From the IMG/VR virus record IMGVR_UViG_3300025645_000067, positions 1-64,000 of that record: a DNA stretch of 64,000 bases; one strand, written 5' to 3'. The position numbers and the translations under genes were made by a program. Positions 17,187-26,220 of this stretch are shown here, in pieces (positions within the stretch are counted from its first letter, which is position 1; each line of letters starts with the position of its first letter). This DNA is from a virus. Below the pieces are notes generated by a model. The model was given only the letters and a program-made list of their open reading frames with translations, was not told the DNA's origin and searched no databases.

Positions 17187-17963
17187 ATGGAGAATTTATT
17201 GATTGAAGGAGATTGTCTAGTAGAACTAAAAACTATCGAAAGTAATAGTATTGATATGATACTAGCGGATTTACCTTATGGAACAACTCAAAATAAATGG
17301 GATTCAATAATACCATTAGATTTATTGTGGGTGGAATATAAAAGAATTTTAAAACCTAATGGAGTAATAGCGTTAACCTCACAAGGTATTTTTACTGCTA
17401 AACTTATATTAAGTAATGAAAAGTGGTTTAAATATAAATTGTCTTGGGTTAAATCTAAAGCTACTAATTTTCTGAATGCTAAGAAGCAACCACTAAGGAA
17501 GCATGAAGATGTCTGTATCTTTTACAATAAAAAACCTACATATAATCCTAAAATGTCTTTAGGTGATGCTTACGATAAAGGAGTTAGAAAAAATCAATTG
17601 ACAGGTAGTTATGGTGTATTTAAACAAAGTCATGTAAAAAGTGATGGATTAAGATACCCTACGGATGTTATCTATTTTAAAACCGCAGAGAGCGAAGGAC
17701 AAGTATATCATAGTACACAAAAACCTATAGAATTAGGTAGGTATCTAATAAAGACTTATTCTAACGAAGGTGATGTAGTATTAGACAATGTTTGTGGTAG
17801 TGGTAGTTTTCTTGTGGCAGCGGAATTAGAATATAGGAAATATATCGGTATAGACTTAAATGATGAGTCTATGAGGTTTAAAAAAGAACCTATAGATTTA
17901 ATAGGTATAACTTCTAAAAGACTATTGGCAATAGGTAGTAAATTTAAAACTGTTATCAAATGA
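17187..17963 (+). CDS. DNA (adenine or cytosine-N4) methyltransferase
   Basis: 258 residues from the ATG at 17187; open frame continues upstream through TTG 17124, but the family starts at this Met (ENLLIEGDCLVELK). Catalytic motif IV is DLPY at 28-31 (a DPPY variant). SAM-binding parts are TQKP at 177-180 and DNVCGSGS at 200-207 (usually DPFxGSGT). The motif order puts it with the amino-methyltransferases that modify N6-adenine or N4-cytosine. I see no paired restriction enzyme nearby, so it probably protects phage DNA. It overlaps the helicase gene by four bases. Confidence 0.87.
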   Translation: MENLLIEGDCLVELKTIESNSIDMILADLPYGTTQNKWDSIIPLDLLWVEYKRILKPNGVIALTSQGIFTAKLILSNEKWFKYKLSWVKSKATNFLNAKKQPLRKHEDVCIFYNKKPTYNPKMSLGDAYDKGVRKNQLTGSYGVFKQSHVKSDGLRYPTDVIYFKTAESEGQVYHSTQKPIELGRYLIKTYSNEGDVVLDNVCGSGSFLVAAELEYRKYIGIDLNDESMRFKKEPIDLIGITSKRLLAIGSKFKTVIK

Positions 17964-19357
17964 TTAAAGAATATCAACTAGAGATACTAAAATTTCTTTG
18001 CACCGATAAGCAAGGAAAAATCCATTTGCCAAGATTAGATAATACATTATTTGATTTTGAAGAATTGAAGGTAATTTTCAATTTATTATTTGAATACTTT
18101 GAGAAGTGGGAAAGGTTACCTACCAAAGTAGACATGTTACAACATTTACAGGAGTTCGGTAAGAAGAAAGATTTAAAAAGTGCAGTTGTAAGGACTTTAA
18201 AAATATCGGTCAATAGTGTTTATGATAAGGAATTAGCAGCTAATGTAGAAAAGATTGAGGCAGACCTAATTAAATATGCTCAGTATAAGATGACTAAGAA
18301 ACTCTTTACAGAACACGCTAAGGAATTGAAGGATGCAGACATGGGTTTATTTGAAACTATCTCAGATAAAATGCTAAAGATAGTAGATTTACCAAAAAAC
18401 ACCAACAAGCAGGTAATTGGTACAGGGTTTCTTTTAGCGGATGCAGATAAGCCAGAAAAAAGAAATGATACTATTTACCATCGTACATTCTTACCGAAGC
18501 TGAATATGTTGTCAGGTGGTAAAGGGTGGGCATCGCCAGAGCTTATAATCTTTGCAGGGGAGCAGAAAATTGGGAAAACCGCAGTAGTGGTTAACCTTGC
18601 TAAAAACTTTGTTCTAAGCGGCTTAAAAGTGTTCGTAGCGGATGCAGAGAATGGCAAGTACCAATGGAAATCCAGAGTAAAACAATCAATGTTAGATTGT
18701 AAGGAGTCAGAGATAACTACAGAAGAAAATAAAAAGTTATATAAACAACTGGTAGAGACTTACAAATTATTGGGAGGAGACATGGTAATAGAATTTTATC
18801 CAGCAGGTACAGCAAGTGCTAGAGATGTAGAAAATGACCTAGACATCTTAGAAGATAAATTTGGATGGATTCCAGATGTAATAATATGGGATTACCCTGA
18901 CTGGTTTGTAGCGAATGATAAGTACAAGCGGAGAGAAAAGCGTATTAACATCCAGCATGTTTATATGGACATCGTAGCTTTAAATGATTCAAAGGGTTGT
19001 TTTAGTGTTGGTTTATCGCAAATAGTTAGAAGTGCTATAGGTAAACCTTCCTATGATAATACGGATTTAGATGAGGATTTTGCTAAGACAAAAAATGCTC
19101 ACAGGGTATTTGGTATCTGCCAAACCAAGCATGAGATTAGGAACAAGAAAACCAAGGAGATTATTTATGCTAATGAAGAAAAGCTAGGCATCTTAAGATT
19201 AGAACCAATTGCACAACGTCAAGGCTCGTCAAGAGGAGCATGTACTGTTAGGATAAATAAGGAGCATAGTTACATTGAGCCTATGACTATTGAGGAAGTC
19301 AGAGCAATTAGGGGGCAACGCCCTAAAGTGGATATTAAAAATGTTAAAGACGAATAA
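17960..19357 (+). CDS. replicative DNA helicase (DnaB / T4 gp41-like)
   Basis: 465 residues. The N-terminal 150 residues are helical (primase-interacting part). A RecA-type ATPase follows with Walker A GEQKIGKT at 200-207. Walker B-like DVIIWDYPDW lies at 306-315. Near residue 350 SVGLSQIVRSA matches the DnaB motif with a sensor-like Gln, and an arginine-containing RQGSSRGACTVRI follows. It unwinds DNA at the fork as a hexamer. It overlaps the methyltransferase gene and is followed by a separate promoter and the primase gene, its functional partner. Confidence 0.88.
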   Translation: MIKEYQLEILKFLCTDKQGKIHLPRLDNTLFDFEELKVIFNLLFEYFEKWERLPTKVDMLQHLQEFGKKKDLKSAVVRTLKISVNSVYDKELAANVEKIEADLIKYAQYKMTKKLFTEHAKELKDADMGLFETISDKMLKIVDLPKNTNKQVIGTGFLLADADKPEKRNDTIYHRTFLPKLNMLSGGKGWASPELIIFAGEQKIGKTAVVVNLAKNFVLSGLKVFVADAENGKYQWKSRVKQSMLDCKESEITTEENKKLYKQLVETYKLLGGDMVIEFYPAGTASARDVENDLDILEDKFGWIPDVIIWDYPDWFVANDKYKRREKRINIQHVYMDIVALNDSKGCFSVGLSQIVRSAIGKPSYDNTDLDEDFAKTKNAHRVFGICQTKHEIRNKKTKEIIYANEEKLGILRLEPIAQRQGSSRGACTVRINKEHSYIEPMTIEEVRAIRGQRPKVDIKNVKDE

Positions 19358-19361
19358 ATAT

Positions 19362-19393
19362 CTTTATAACTGTAAAAAATATTGTATCTTTAC
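19362..19393 (+). promoter_or_regulatory. early-type promoter before primase
   Basis: CTTTATAACTGTAAAAAATATTG then TATCTTTAC at 19385-19393, an altered copy of the repeated early promoter. The leader contains AAAACTGAAAAA just before the primase start. Confidence 0.65.
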
Positions 19394-19421
19394 AAAAACT
19401 TTTAAAACTGAAAAATGTACG

Positions 19422-20414
19422 ATGAGTGATATTTCAAACTTATACTCCTATTTTCAAGAAACACACCAAATAAAAAAATCTAGTAAAAATTGGTGGATTT
19501 TTTCTTGTCCTTTTTGCGACCGAAACCGCCTAAAGAAGAAATGTGCAGTTAGATTTGATTGGAATAGGGTAAAGTGTTGGTCATGTAATTACTCTGCTAC
19601 TGTTCTTGGGTTCGTACTAGATTTGGAGAGCCTTGATTATAAATCAGTACATAATTTTTTGACAGGGTATACCCAGCACAAGTTTAAATTAGAGGCTTCG
19701 GAAGAGGTACAGCCATACAGTAAAATAACTTTACCAGTAGGTTTTAAGAATATTTTGGATGGAGATTCTTTATTAGGAAATAAAGCTCGAAAGTACCTCA
19801 GAAAAAGAGGTTTTAATATTGAGCACCTTAGTAAAATGGGTTTTGGTTATTCAGATGAGCATGATACGAATGATGAGCCCCTAGATTACTTTGGTTATAT
19901 CATAATTCCTTTTAAGATAAAAGGGATACTACAATACTACATAGGAAGGGATTTTATAGGGAATTTTCTGAGGTATAAAAATCCACCAGCAGAAATGTTC
20001 GAAGTATCCAGAAAAGATATATTTTTTAATGAGGATGCCTTAAGTATCTGTAAGGAGGTAGATATAGTAGAGGGTTGGGCAGATGCTATGACGATGGGTA
20101 ATACTGGTATATCTGTTCAAGGCTCAATTTTTAGTGATACCCAAACTAATAAACTTATAAATGCTAGATGTGATAATTATGTATTTATTCCAGATAGCGG
20201 AGTAGATGGTAAAGGAGAAACCTTTTACCAAAAAACGATACAATATGTTTTAGATTTTTTAATTGAGCACAAAAATGTTAAGGTAGTAAACCTTAACATT
20301 ACAAAAAGAGAGGGAAAGGATATAAATGAGTTAGGTAAACATTATATTGATTATTTAAAACACCAGACTCCCTATCTCACTTTTTCTAGTGCTATGCAAA
20401 TATTAATGATATGA
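19422..20414 (+). CDS. DNA primase (DnaG-like, zinc ribbon plus toprim)
   Basis: 330 residues from the ATG at 19422, placed just after a promoter; a longer frame overlapping the helicase is unlikely. Zinc ligands are C29, C32, C52 and C55 (SCPFCDRNR, then VKCWSCNYS). The toprim part starts near residue 210 with VDIVEGWADAMTMG and has FIPDSGVDGKGE, giving the E and DxD-like metal site. It makes RNA primers for lagging-strand synthesis and should work with the adjacent helicase. Length fits short phage primases. Confidence 0.88.
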   Translation: MSDISNLYSYFQETHQIKKSSKNWWIFSCPFCDRNRLKKKCAVRFDWNRVKCWSCNYSATVLGFVLDLESLDYKSVHNFLTGYTQHKFKLEASEEVQPYSKITLPVGFKNILDGDSLLGNKARKYLRKRGFNIEHLSKMGFGYSDEHDTNDEPLDYFGYIIIPFKIKGILQYYIGRDFIGNFLRYKNPPAEMFEVSRKDIFFNEDALSICKEVDIVEGWADAMTMGNTGISVQGSIFSDTQTNKLINARCDNYVFIPDSGVDGKGETFYQKTIQYVLDFLIEHKNVKVVNLNITKREGKDINELGKHYIDYLKHQTPYLTFSSAMQILMI

Positions 20415-20680
20415 AAGTACCTAGGTTAAGAATGAAAACCCAATATACTAAATGTGCAGGTTGTGTAGGTCTAGCAATTTCTGAGAGTGGTAAAAGTTAT
20501 AAATGTAAGTTAGGACATACTATACATTATACATTTGACCAAGAAGGGCAATTTCCCTTCGCACCCAAACCTGTTGAACTTTGCAGGAAACCAAAGACGA
20601 AGCAGCATTTAGATGTGATAATTGAGCACCGAAAAAATAAAATCTATGCAAAGAAATCCAACAATAAAGATAACCCATAG
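20411..20680 (+). CDS. small zinc-ribbon-like protein
   Basis: 89 residues. Residues about 15-18 read CAGC and later YKCKLGH and LCRKP, a possible zinc-binding set. It overlaps the primase stop (ATGA) and extends 35 bases into the next gene. Function not known; position suggests a replication accessory role. Confidence 0.6.
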   Translation: MKVPRLRMKTQYTKCAGCVGLAISESGKSYKCKLGHTIHYTFDQEGQFPFAPKPVELCRKPKTKQHLDVIIEHRKNKIYAKKSNNKDNP

Positions 20681-21464
20681 TGATTTTTTAAAAGTTTGTA
20701 AGGATTATGGACTAACTGCTACAATAGCTAGGAAATTGTTTAAGGAATGCGGTAAATTTAATATTGTAGATAGGATAGCGGTAGGAGGCGGTAAAGCTAA
20801 ACTTGCTTTAATCTCTAAGGAGATAAGTATCGAATCTAATACAAAAGCTATCAACCAATTGAATCAATGTTTAACCTCAGTAAGAGCTAAGATTACAGGT
20901 ATAAATTATGTAAAGGTTGTTACAAAAGGTACTGCTCAGTACAAGCAATTGGATTCCATCCTACCATTAGCACAAGCATTTTGTATGAATTTTAGAATGA
21001 CTCAAATGGATGGTTTTACTGAATATCTAAGAATAGGTATCGGTCTAATGGGTAAAAAATATGGATTAAATAAATTCCAGTACTATAATGATAAGATATT
21101 TTCCATATATAAATACAAGCAAGAATTAGATAAGGATACCGATAAAATAAGTACTATTGATTTCTATAATTTTTATAGGGAGATTTTAATAAGCAGGATA
21201 GGAGTAGAATACAGTATAGAAGAAAGTGATTGGGAAAGGAAAATAGATTTCCTCTATGGCAAACAGGAGGCAGACGATAATAAAGCATTATATAGAGATT
21301 GGATAAATGCTCAATTTGATGGACTTTCCTTTTTAGATGTAGTACCAGAGCCTAGTCAATTATATGGCGGTAAATCTAAAGAGAGGTATATATCTTATAT
21401 GAGTAGTGAAAATTTAACCTCCGATAAGTCTAATGATTTATTGGAAAGTTCACCATACGAATGA
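20646..21464 (+). CDS. hypothetical protein within the replication operon
   Basis: 272 residues from the ATG at 20646 (an upstream TTG at 20622 is less likely). Mostly helical, basic N-terminus (QRNPTIKITHSDFLKVCKDY), acidic Ser-rich C-terminus. No enzyme motif. It sits between primase and the UvsW-like helicase with overlaps on both sides, the kind of place where helicase loaders or other phage-specific replication factors lie. I do not recognise the family. Confidence 0.65.
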   Translation: MQRNPTIKITHSDFLKVCKDYGLTATIARKLFKECGKFNIVDRIAVGGGKAKLALISKEISIESNTKAINQLNQCLTSVRAKITGINYVKVVTKGTAQYKQLDSILPLAQAFCMNFRMTQMDGFTEYLRIGIGLMGKKYGLNKFQYYNDKIFSIYKYKQELDKDTDKISTIDFYNFYREILISRIGVEYSIEESDWERKIDFLYGKQEADDNKALYRDWINAQFDGLSFLDVVPEPSQLYGGKSKERYISYMSSENLTSDKSNDLLESSPYE

Positions 21465-22945
21465 AATTAGTAATTGGAAATGTAAAAAGTAGGGCAATAC
21501 TAGGAGGTAATGACCTAGTATTAAAGTTGGATAAGGAATTGAAAAAATATCTAAGAGTTAGAAGAGATGGGTATGATAGGTCACAAGCTTATAGGGAGCA
21601 TAGATGGGATGGTTATACTAGTTTGGTAACTTCTAAATGGGAGTTCGCTACAGGTTTCGTACCCAATGTGCTAAATTTAGCAAAAAGTCTAGGATGCTCC
21701 ATAACAATAGGGGATGAGCGAATTAATTTACCGACATTTGTAAAAGAGCCTGTTTTAGGTATAGGTAACGATGAGGGTTGGGAATTGAGAGACTACCAAT
21801 TAGAGGCAGTACAAGCAGTAAATAATTTTATTGATGTGGAAGGTGTAAAATTATATTTTCCTAGAGGTATACTAGATGCAGCCACAAATGCAGGTAAGAC
21901 CTCTATTATAGCAGGATTGTTAAATAATTTAGAGGAGTTCAACTGCTTGTATTTAGTAGATAGGCAAGTAAATTTTACAGGTACTTACCATTTTTTTAAT
22001 CAATTGTATGATGTTGGGATAATCTGCTCCACCGCTTTAGCTAGGGAATGTGGTAAGACAGGTAAAGAGAATTACCAGCCTACTAGTGAATTTACTTTAG
22101 CTATGATTGGTACTATTAAAGGACACCTACCCAAAGCTAATTTCCTAAAGTATATGAATAAGAAAACAGTAGTTATTGTAGATGAAGCTCATAGAGGAGC
22201 ATCCGATACCTACATAAAAGTTTTGAGGAAAATTAATGCAGGTATGAGAATTTTTATGTCAGGTACTTCTATGGATATAAAGAGTAAGTATAAGAAACTT
22301 ATGCTAGTGGCTCAGTCAGGTACAAAATTAGCTACAATTGAAAACAAGGAATTAATTGATAAAGGAGTATCCCTACCTCCAATTGTTAACATTTATTTGA
22401 ATGATAGTCATGTATTTGCGCAAGAATACCACTCTAATTATAAGAGTAACCTAGTTTATTCTGATCCTAGGATGGTTACAGTAATAGAAGATTTGAAAAA
22501 AGACTCAGATGGTGTAGTAGTTGTAGTAAAATTTCTAGAGCATGGACAGTTATATTATGATGCTATTTGTCAAGTGTTGGGAGCAGAGAACGTAGAATTT
22601 ATTCATGGTAGTGATAAGCAGAGGTTTGAAAAGATACAGGATTTTAAAGACAAGAAATTTCCTGTAATTGTATCCACCTCAGTACTTCAAGAATCTGCCA
22701 ATGTGCCAAGGATAAGAAAAATATGGTTTTTGGCAGGAGGTAAGGACGTAGTAGCAATTAAGCAATGGTATGGCAGGAGTGCTAGAGAGGATGGAGAAAA
22801 TGACCATGTAGTATTTAATGATTTTTTCGATGGTTACGATGTTTTAGCAAAACATTCTAGAATAAGGATTAAAGCCTTAAAAAAACAAGGCTTTGATATT
22901 AATTTTCATTATGAGTGTAATGCTCACTTCACACCTACAAAATGA
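21461..22945 (+). CDS. superfamily 2 DNA helicase (UvsW-like)
   Basis: 494 residues. After an N-terminal 100-residue domain (REHRWDGYTSLV, as in UvsW-like proteins), the Q-like motif LRDYQLEAV begins near 109. Walker A is ATNAGKTS at 141-148 and the DEAH box lies at 241-244. A SAT-like motif reads FMSGTS near 265-270. The second RecA lobe has VIVSTSVLQESANVPRI and QWYGRSARE (arginine fingers). Such helicases remodel forks and branched recombination intermediates. Overlaps with both neighbours show one operon. Confidence 0.87.
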   Translation: MKLVIGNVKSRAILGGNDLVLKLDKELKKYLRVRRDGYDRSQAYREHRWDGYTSLVTSKWEFATGFVPNVLNLAKSLGCSITIGDERINLPTFVKEPVLGIGNDEGWELRDYQLEAVQAVNNFIDVEGVKLYFPRGILDAATNAGKTSIIAGLLNNLEEFNCLYLVDRQVNFTGTYHFFNQLYDVGIICSTALARECGKTGKENYQPTSEFTLAMIGTIKGHLPKANFLKYMNKKTVVIVDEAHRGASDTYIKVLRKINAGMRIFMSGTSMDIKSKYKKLMLVAQSGTKLATIENKELIDKGVSLPPIVNIYLNDSHVFAQEYHSNYKSNLVYSDPRMVTVIEDLKKDSDGVVVVVKFLEHGQLYYDAICQVLGAENVEFIHGSDKQRFEKIQDFKDKKFPVIVSTSVLQESANVPRIRKIWFLAGGKDVVAIKQWYGRSAREDGENDHVVFNDFFDGYDVLAKHSRIRIKALKKQGFDINFHYECNAHFTPTK

Positions 22946-23481
22946 TGTACCCTAAACCTAAGAAGTCGGAAAAGAAGAAGCCTAAACCTATCAGAAAAAA
23001 ATCTAATAAGGTAGCAGTTAGGGATAAGAAGATGAATGAAGTAAAAAGACAAGTAAGATTAGAAAGAACTGAGTTTGGTTGTGAAGGTACAGGAGTTACA
23101 AATGAGAAGTTAGAAGTTAGTCACACCTTATCCATACGTAGAAGAGAAGATTTAGCTTGCGACCCAAATAATATGCTATTGGTTACTAGAGACGTACACC
23201 TAAAAATAGAATCTTGGGATATAGTAGGTTTGAAATGTGAAGATAAGATAAGAGAGTACGTATTAGAGCATGATGAGGAGTATTATAAGGAGATGGAGCA
23301 CAAGCAGAAAAGAGCCTATATTATAATTGAAAAGCTCCACCGCTACACCACCAATGGATTAACCTTTAATCATTATAAGGATTGTAAGGCAGGTTTAATA
23401 CTAATTGTAGACTTAGAAAATTTAAGTGTTTTAAATTTGGATGGTGAGGTACAAAAGTTATCTCACAAAATAAGTACCTAA
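22942..23481 (+). CDS. HNH-type nuclease-like protein
   Basis: 179 residues with a very basic N-terminus (KPKKSEKKKPKPIRKK). The middle part LEVSHTLSIRR, then DLACDPNNMLLV and TRDVHLKIE fits the HNH beta-beta-alpha metal pattern: His, then Asn, then His. The second half has no recognised domain. It could resolve recombination structures or be a selfish endonuclease. It shares a four-base overlap with the UvsW-like gene and ends before a promoter. Confidence 0.6.
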   Translation: MMYPKPKKSEKKKPKPIRKKSNKVAVRDKKMNEVKRQVRLERTEFGCEGTGVTNEKLEVSHTLSIRRREDLACDPNNMLLVTRDVHLKIESWDIVGLKCEDKIREYVLEHDEEYYKEMEHKQKRAYIIIEKLHRYTTNGLTFNHYKDCKAGLILIVDLENLSVLNLDGEVQKLSHKIST

Positions 23482-23506
23482 AAGCGGAAATTAACTATGA
23501 AAAAAC

Positions 23507-23538
23507 TTTTTATAACTATAAAATATCCCTATCTTTAC
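23507..23538 (+). promoter_or_regulatory. early-type promoter upstream of the polymerase operon
   Basis: TTTTTATAACTATAAAATAT at 23507, then CCC and TATCTTTAC at 23530-23538, followed by ATCAACAAATAAAAA. It matches the repeated early promoter except in the spacer. The ATG of the next gene is only 23 bases behind the box. Confidence 0.75.
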
Positions 23539-23560
23539 ATCAACAAATAAAAATCTAATA

Positions 23561-23980
23561 ATGAGCAGAAAAAAACGAGAAAGTAAAACTAATGTAGATT
23601 TGTTAGTACCTGTAACTGATTATAAAGACGATGGTAGTTGTTTCGGTAAGATGTGGAATATGAAAAATACTACTTGTAGTAGTTGTGCTGATAGGATATT
23701 ATGCGGTGTACATTTCCAAAACAATATAAAGAAAGTCATAAGTAAAAAAGAATCTCAAAAAAAGTTTATTGACCTTGAATGTTTTGACTCTATACCCCTA
23801 GCAAAAATTAAAAGTTTGTTGGTTAAACATTCTGGGCAATATTCCCAAAGTGATTTGTTACAGTTAATTTTAGCTAAAAGTAAATCTAAGAATAAGCGTC
23901 TAGCGAATGCTTATATCAAAAAGAATTTTTATACTACTAATGAATTTAAGGTTATAAATGAATTAATTGTAAAACTGTAA
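23561..23980 (+). CDS. cysteine-containing hypothetical protein
   Basis: 139 residues. Residues about 27-50 read GSCFGKMWNMKNTTC, SSCADRILCGVHF, a four-cysteine pattern I recall in small phage proteins near replication genes. It may bind zinc. The remainder is helical and basic. It is two bases from the polymerase N-half gene and should share its message. Confidence 0.6.
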   Translation: MSRKKRESKTNVDLLVPVTDYKDDGSCFGKMWNMKNTTCSSCADRILCGVHFQNNIKKVISKKESQKKFIDLECFDSIPLAKIKSLLVKHSGQYSQSDLLQLILAKSKSKNKRLANAYIKKNFYTTNEFKVINELIVKL

Positions 23981-23982
23981 AA

Positions 23983-26220
23983 ATGAAGAATAAGGATTGT
24001 ACGTTTTGTACTCGCTATCAAAAATGTAATGTAGTTTGCCAAATACCTCCATTTAAAGAGTCAGAAGTATTGATGATTTTAGGTGATTCTCCATCTAAGG
24101 AATCAGATAATGGACTTTCCTTTATGAGTGGTAAATATGAAGTATTGAAATCAGTATTAAAACAGGTATTAAAAGTAGATTTTGACAAGATTTATTTTAC
24201 TCATGCTGTTAAATGTTATGATTCTGACATTATTACAGATACCCAAATAAAAGCTTGTAATGATTATTTAGCGGAGGAGATAAATTTAATAAAACCTAAA
24301 GTAATTTTAACCTTAGGAAAAACTGCTACTTTAGCCCTGTTGGAAGAGCAAGATTTAAAAGGGGCTACCTTCAATAAAGTAGTAGGTAAGAAATACCATC
24401 AGATTGATAATATCACTAAGTTAGAATTTACTATTATCCCTATCTATTCCCCTAAGTATATTTCTTATAATAAAGGGGCATTGAAGAAGTGGGCAAAAGA
24501 TATTTATACTGCCTACAATTTAGCGACCGATACCAAGGTAATTTATGAGCAGACCAAAATACAAGTAGTAGATACACCAGAGCTACTAAACCAGCTAATA
24601 GCTTATACTAAACTTAGTGGGTGGATGTCACATGATTTTGAAACTACAGGACTCAATACCTTTGCAGATGATTTTAAATTAACCTGTTTTAGTTTATCAT
24701 TCCAGCATGGAAGTAGTTGGGTAATACCTCTCCACCATAAAGATTCCCCAATATTAGAAAATTACAAAGAGTATTTAGAAGTAATCAATAAAGAATTACT
24801 CCAAGACCCAAATGTAATTAAGATAGCTCATAATATCCAATACGAAAAAGATTGTTGGGCTACAGTAGGAGTAAAATCTTTTAAGGGTAGGATTATGGAT
24901 ACCATGTTACAGCACTACCTATTGTACAATGATAAGCCTCATGGTTTGAAGATGATTATTCCTACTTATTTTCCAGAATACGATGGTTATGATGTGGAAG
25001 TAAATAAGCATAATTGGGATAATTTGCCTTATGATGTATTAATAAATTATTGTGGTATTGATTCCGACCTTACGTTAAGATTGGCGGTACAATTTGAAAA
25101 TGAGTTACTACAGCAACCTAGGCTATACGCTATTTTCCGTAACCTTCTTATGCCAGCGTTGCATACTTATTGGACAGCCCACAATGGAGGTATTGATATT
25201 GATGTGGATTATTTAGATAATGCGATTATAGAAGTAGATAAATTAATATCTACACAAGAAGGTATCTTAAGAGAAATTCCTACTGTGTATAAATATGACT
25301 TACATAGGGCAGAAAAAGAGCAGGAGGCATTTATAAAATCGTTGGAGAGTAAATACAAAGTAGCGGAGCTTAAATGGGTGGAAAGTACAGATAAGATGCG
25401 AGCGGAAGAAAAGGGTAAGATACAAGATTGGTACGAATCTCAATTTAATAAAGGTATTGACGATGATGTTTTAGAGGATAAACGTAAGGCTAAATTATCC
25501 AAACTAGAAGAAAAATTATGTAAGCGTATTGAAGGTTCAGTAAGGATGAATAAATACTTGAAGCAGATAGCGGACATTAGAGCAGGATTAATAGAACCTA
25601 TTGAGCCTTTAAATTTCGGCTCACATACCCAATTAGGGGGCTTACTTTATGACAAGCAGGGGTTTGGTATGAAAAAACCAATTGACTGGAAAACAGGTAA
25701 GGAGGGAGGTACAGGTGTAGCGATACTAAAAGATTTTGAAGGGGTAGAAATAGAGGAGTTTGTAGGGAGTCTTTTATTATTAAGGTCACTAAGGAAAACT
25801 CAGTCCACCTACTTAAGAGGCATCCATAAAGTTTTAGATAAAGATAATAAAGTACATCCATCTTTTTTACTTCATGGTACAAGCACAGGTAGGTTATCTT
25901 GTGTAACTAAAGACACTTTATTGAAAACTGATATAGGTCTAATTGCCATTGGTGATTTAATACCAGATGATTATGGGATAGTAGAATTAGATAATGAAAT
26001 CAATGTTTTAACTCATACGGGGGAATATCAAAAAATAACTCACGGTATAAATAAGGGGTACGAGCAGATGTATGAGGTAGAGTTAGAGAATGATGCTACA
26101 ATAGAATGTACTGAGGAACATAGATTTTTAACTAACGAGGGATGGTTAACTCTGAAAAGTATTTTATCTTTGCGTTCAAAACGTACCATAAAGATAAAAT
26201 ATGAAATTAACGACATTTAA
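23983..26220 (+). CDS. DNA polymerase family A, N-terminal half, fused to N-intein
   Basis: 745 residues. Residues about 5-175 are a family 4 uracil-DNA glycosylase-like domain: cysteines C6, C9, C15, C19, then ILGDSPSKESDNGLSFMSG and FTHAVKCYDSD, as in SPO1 polymerase. The proofreading exonuclease starts at D218/E220 (SHDFETTGL), with HNIQYEKD and NYCGIDSDL as Exo II and III. The thumb region runs to HGTSTGRLS. At residue 640 the polymerase stops being polymerase and an intein begins with Cys. The frame ends 106 residues later without the palm. The gene cannot make an active polymerase alone; it needs trans-splicing to the product of 27133-28158. An endonuclease gene starts 20 bases before its stop. 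Confidence 0.92.
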   Translation: MKNKDCTFCTRYQKCNVVCQIPPFKESEVLMILGDSPSKESDNGLSFMSGKYEVLKSVLKQVLKVDFDKIYFTHAVKCYDSDIITDTQIKACNDYLAEEINLIKPKVILTLGKTATLALLEEQDLKGATFNKVVGKKYHQIDNITKLEFTIIPIYSPKYISYNKGALKKWAKDIYTAYNLATDTKVIYEQTKIQVVDTPELLNQLIAYTKLSGWMSHDFETTGLNTFADDFKLTCFSLSFQHGSSWVIPLHHKDSPILENYKEYLEVINKELLQDPNVIKIAHNIQYEKDCWATVGVKSFKGRIMDTMLQHYLLYNDKPHGLKMIIPTYFPEYDGYDVEVNKHNWDNLPYDVLINYCGIDSDLTLRLAVQFENELLQQPRLYAIFRNLLMPALHTYWTAHNGGIDIDVDYLDNAIIEVDKLISTQEGILREIPTVYKYDLHRAEKEQEAFIKSLESKYKVAELKWVESTDKMRAEEKGKIQDWYESQFNKGIDDDVLEDKRKAKLSKLEEKLCKRIEGSVRMNKYLKQIADIRAGLIEPIEPLNFGSHTQLGGLLYDKQGFGMKKPIDWKTGKEGGTGVAILKDFEGVEIEEFVGSLLLLRSLRKTQSTYLRGIHKVLDKDNKVHPSFLLHGTSTGRLSCVTKDTLLKTDIGLIAIGDLIPDDYGIVELDNEINVLTHTGEYQKITHGINKGYEQMYEVELENDATIECTEEHRFLTNEGWLTLKSILSLRSKRTIKIKYEINDI
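25900..26217 (+). other. split intein, N-terminal half
   Basis: 106 residues fused to the polymerase after TGRLS. Block A is CVTKDTLLKTDIGLIAIGDL, starting with the catalytic Cys. Block B is the segment with MYEVELENDATIECTEEHRF, including the TxxH motif (T-E-E-H). It ends with KSILSLRSKRTIKIKYE and a stop. Size fits natural N-inteins (about 100 residues). Confidence 0.92.
26165..26172 (+). promoter_or_regulatory. possible internal promoter for the endonuclease gene
   Basis: TATCTTTG inside the N-intein coding part is an exact -7 consensus match, 28 bases before the endonuclease ATG. No good -33 box is visible at the right distance. It could let the endonuclease be expressed separately. Chance occurrence is quite possible. 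Confidence 0.3.
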
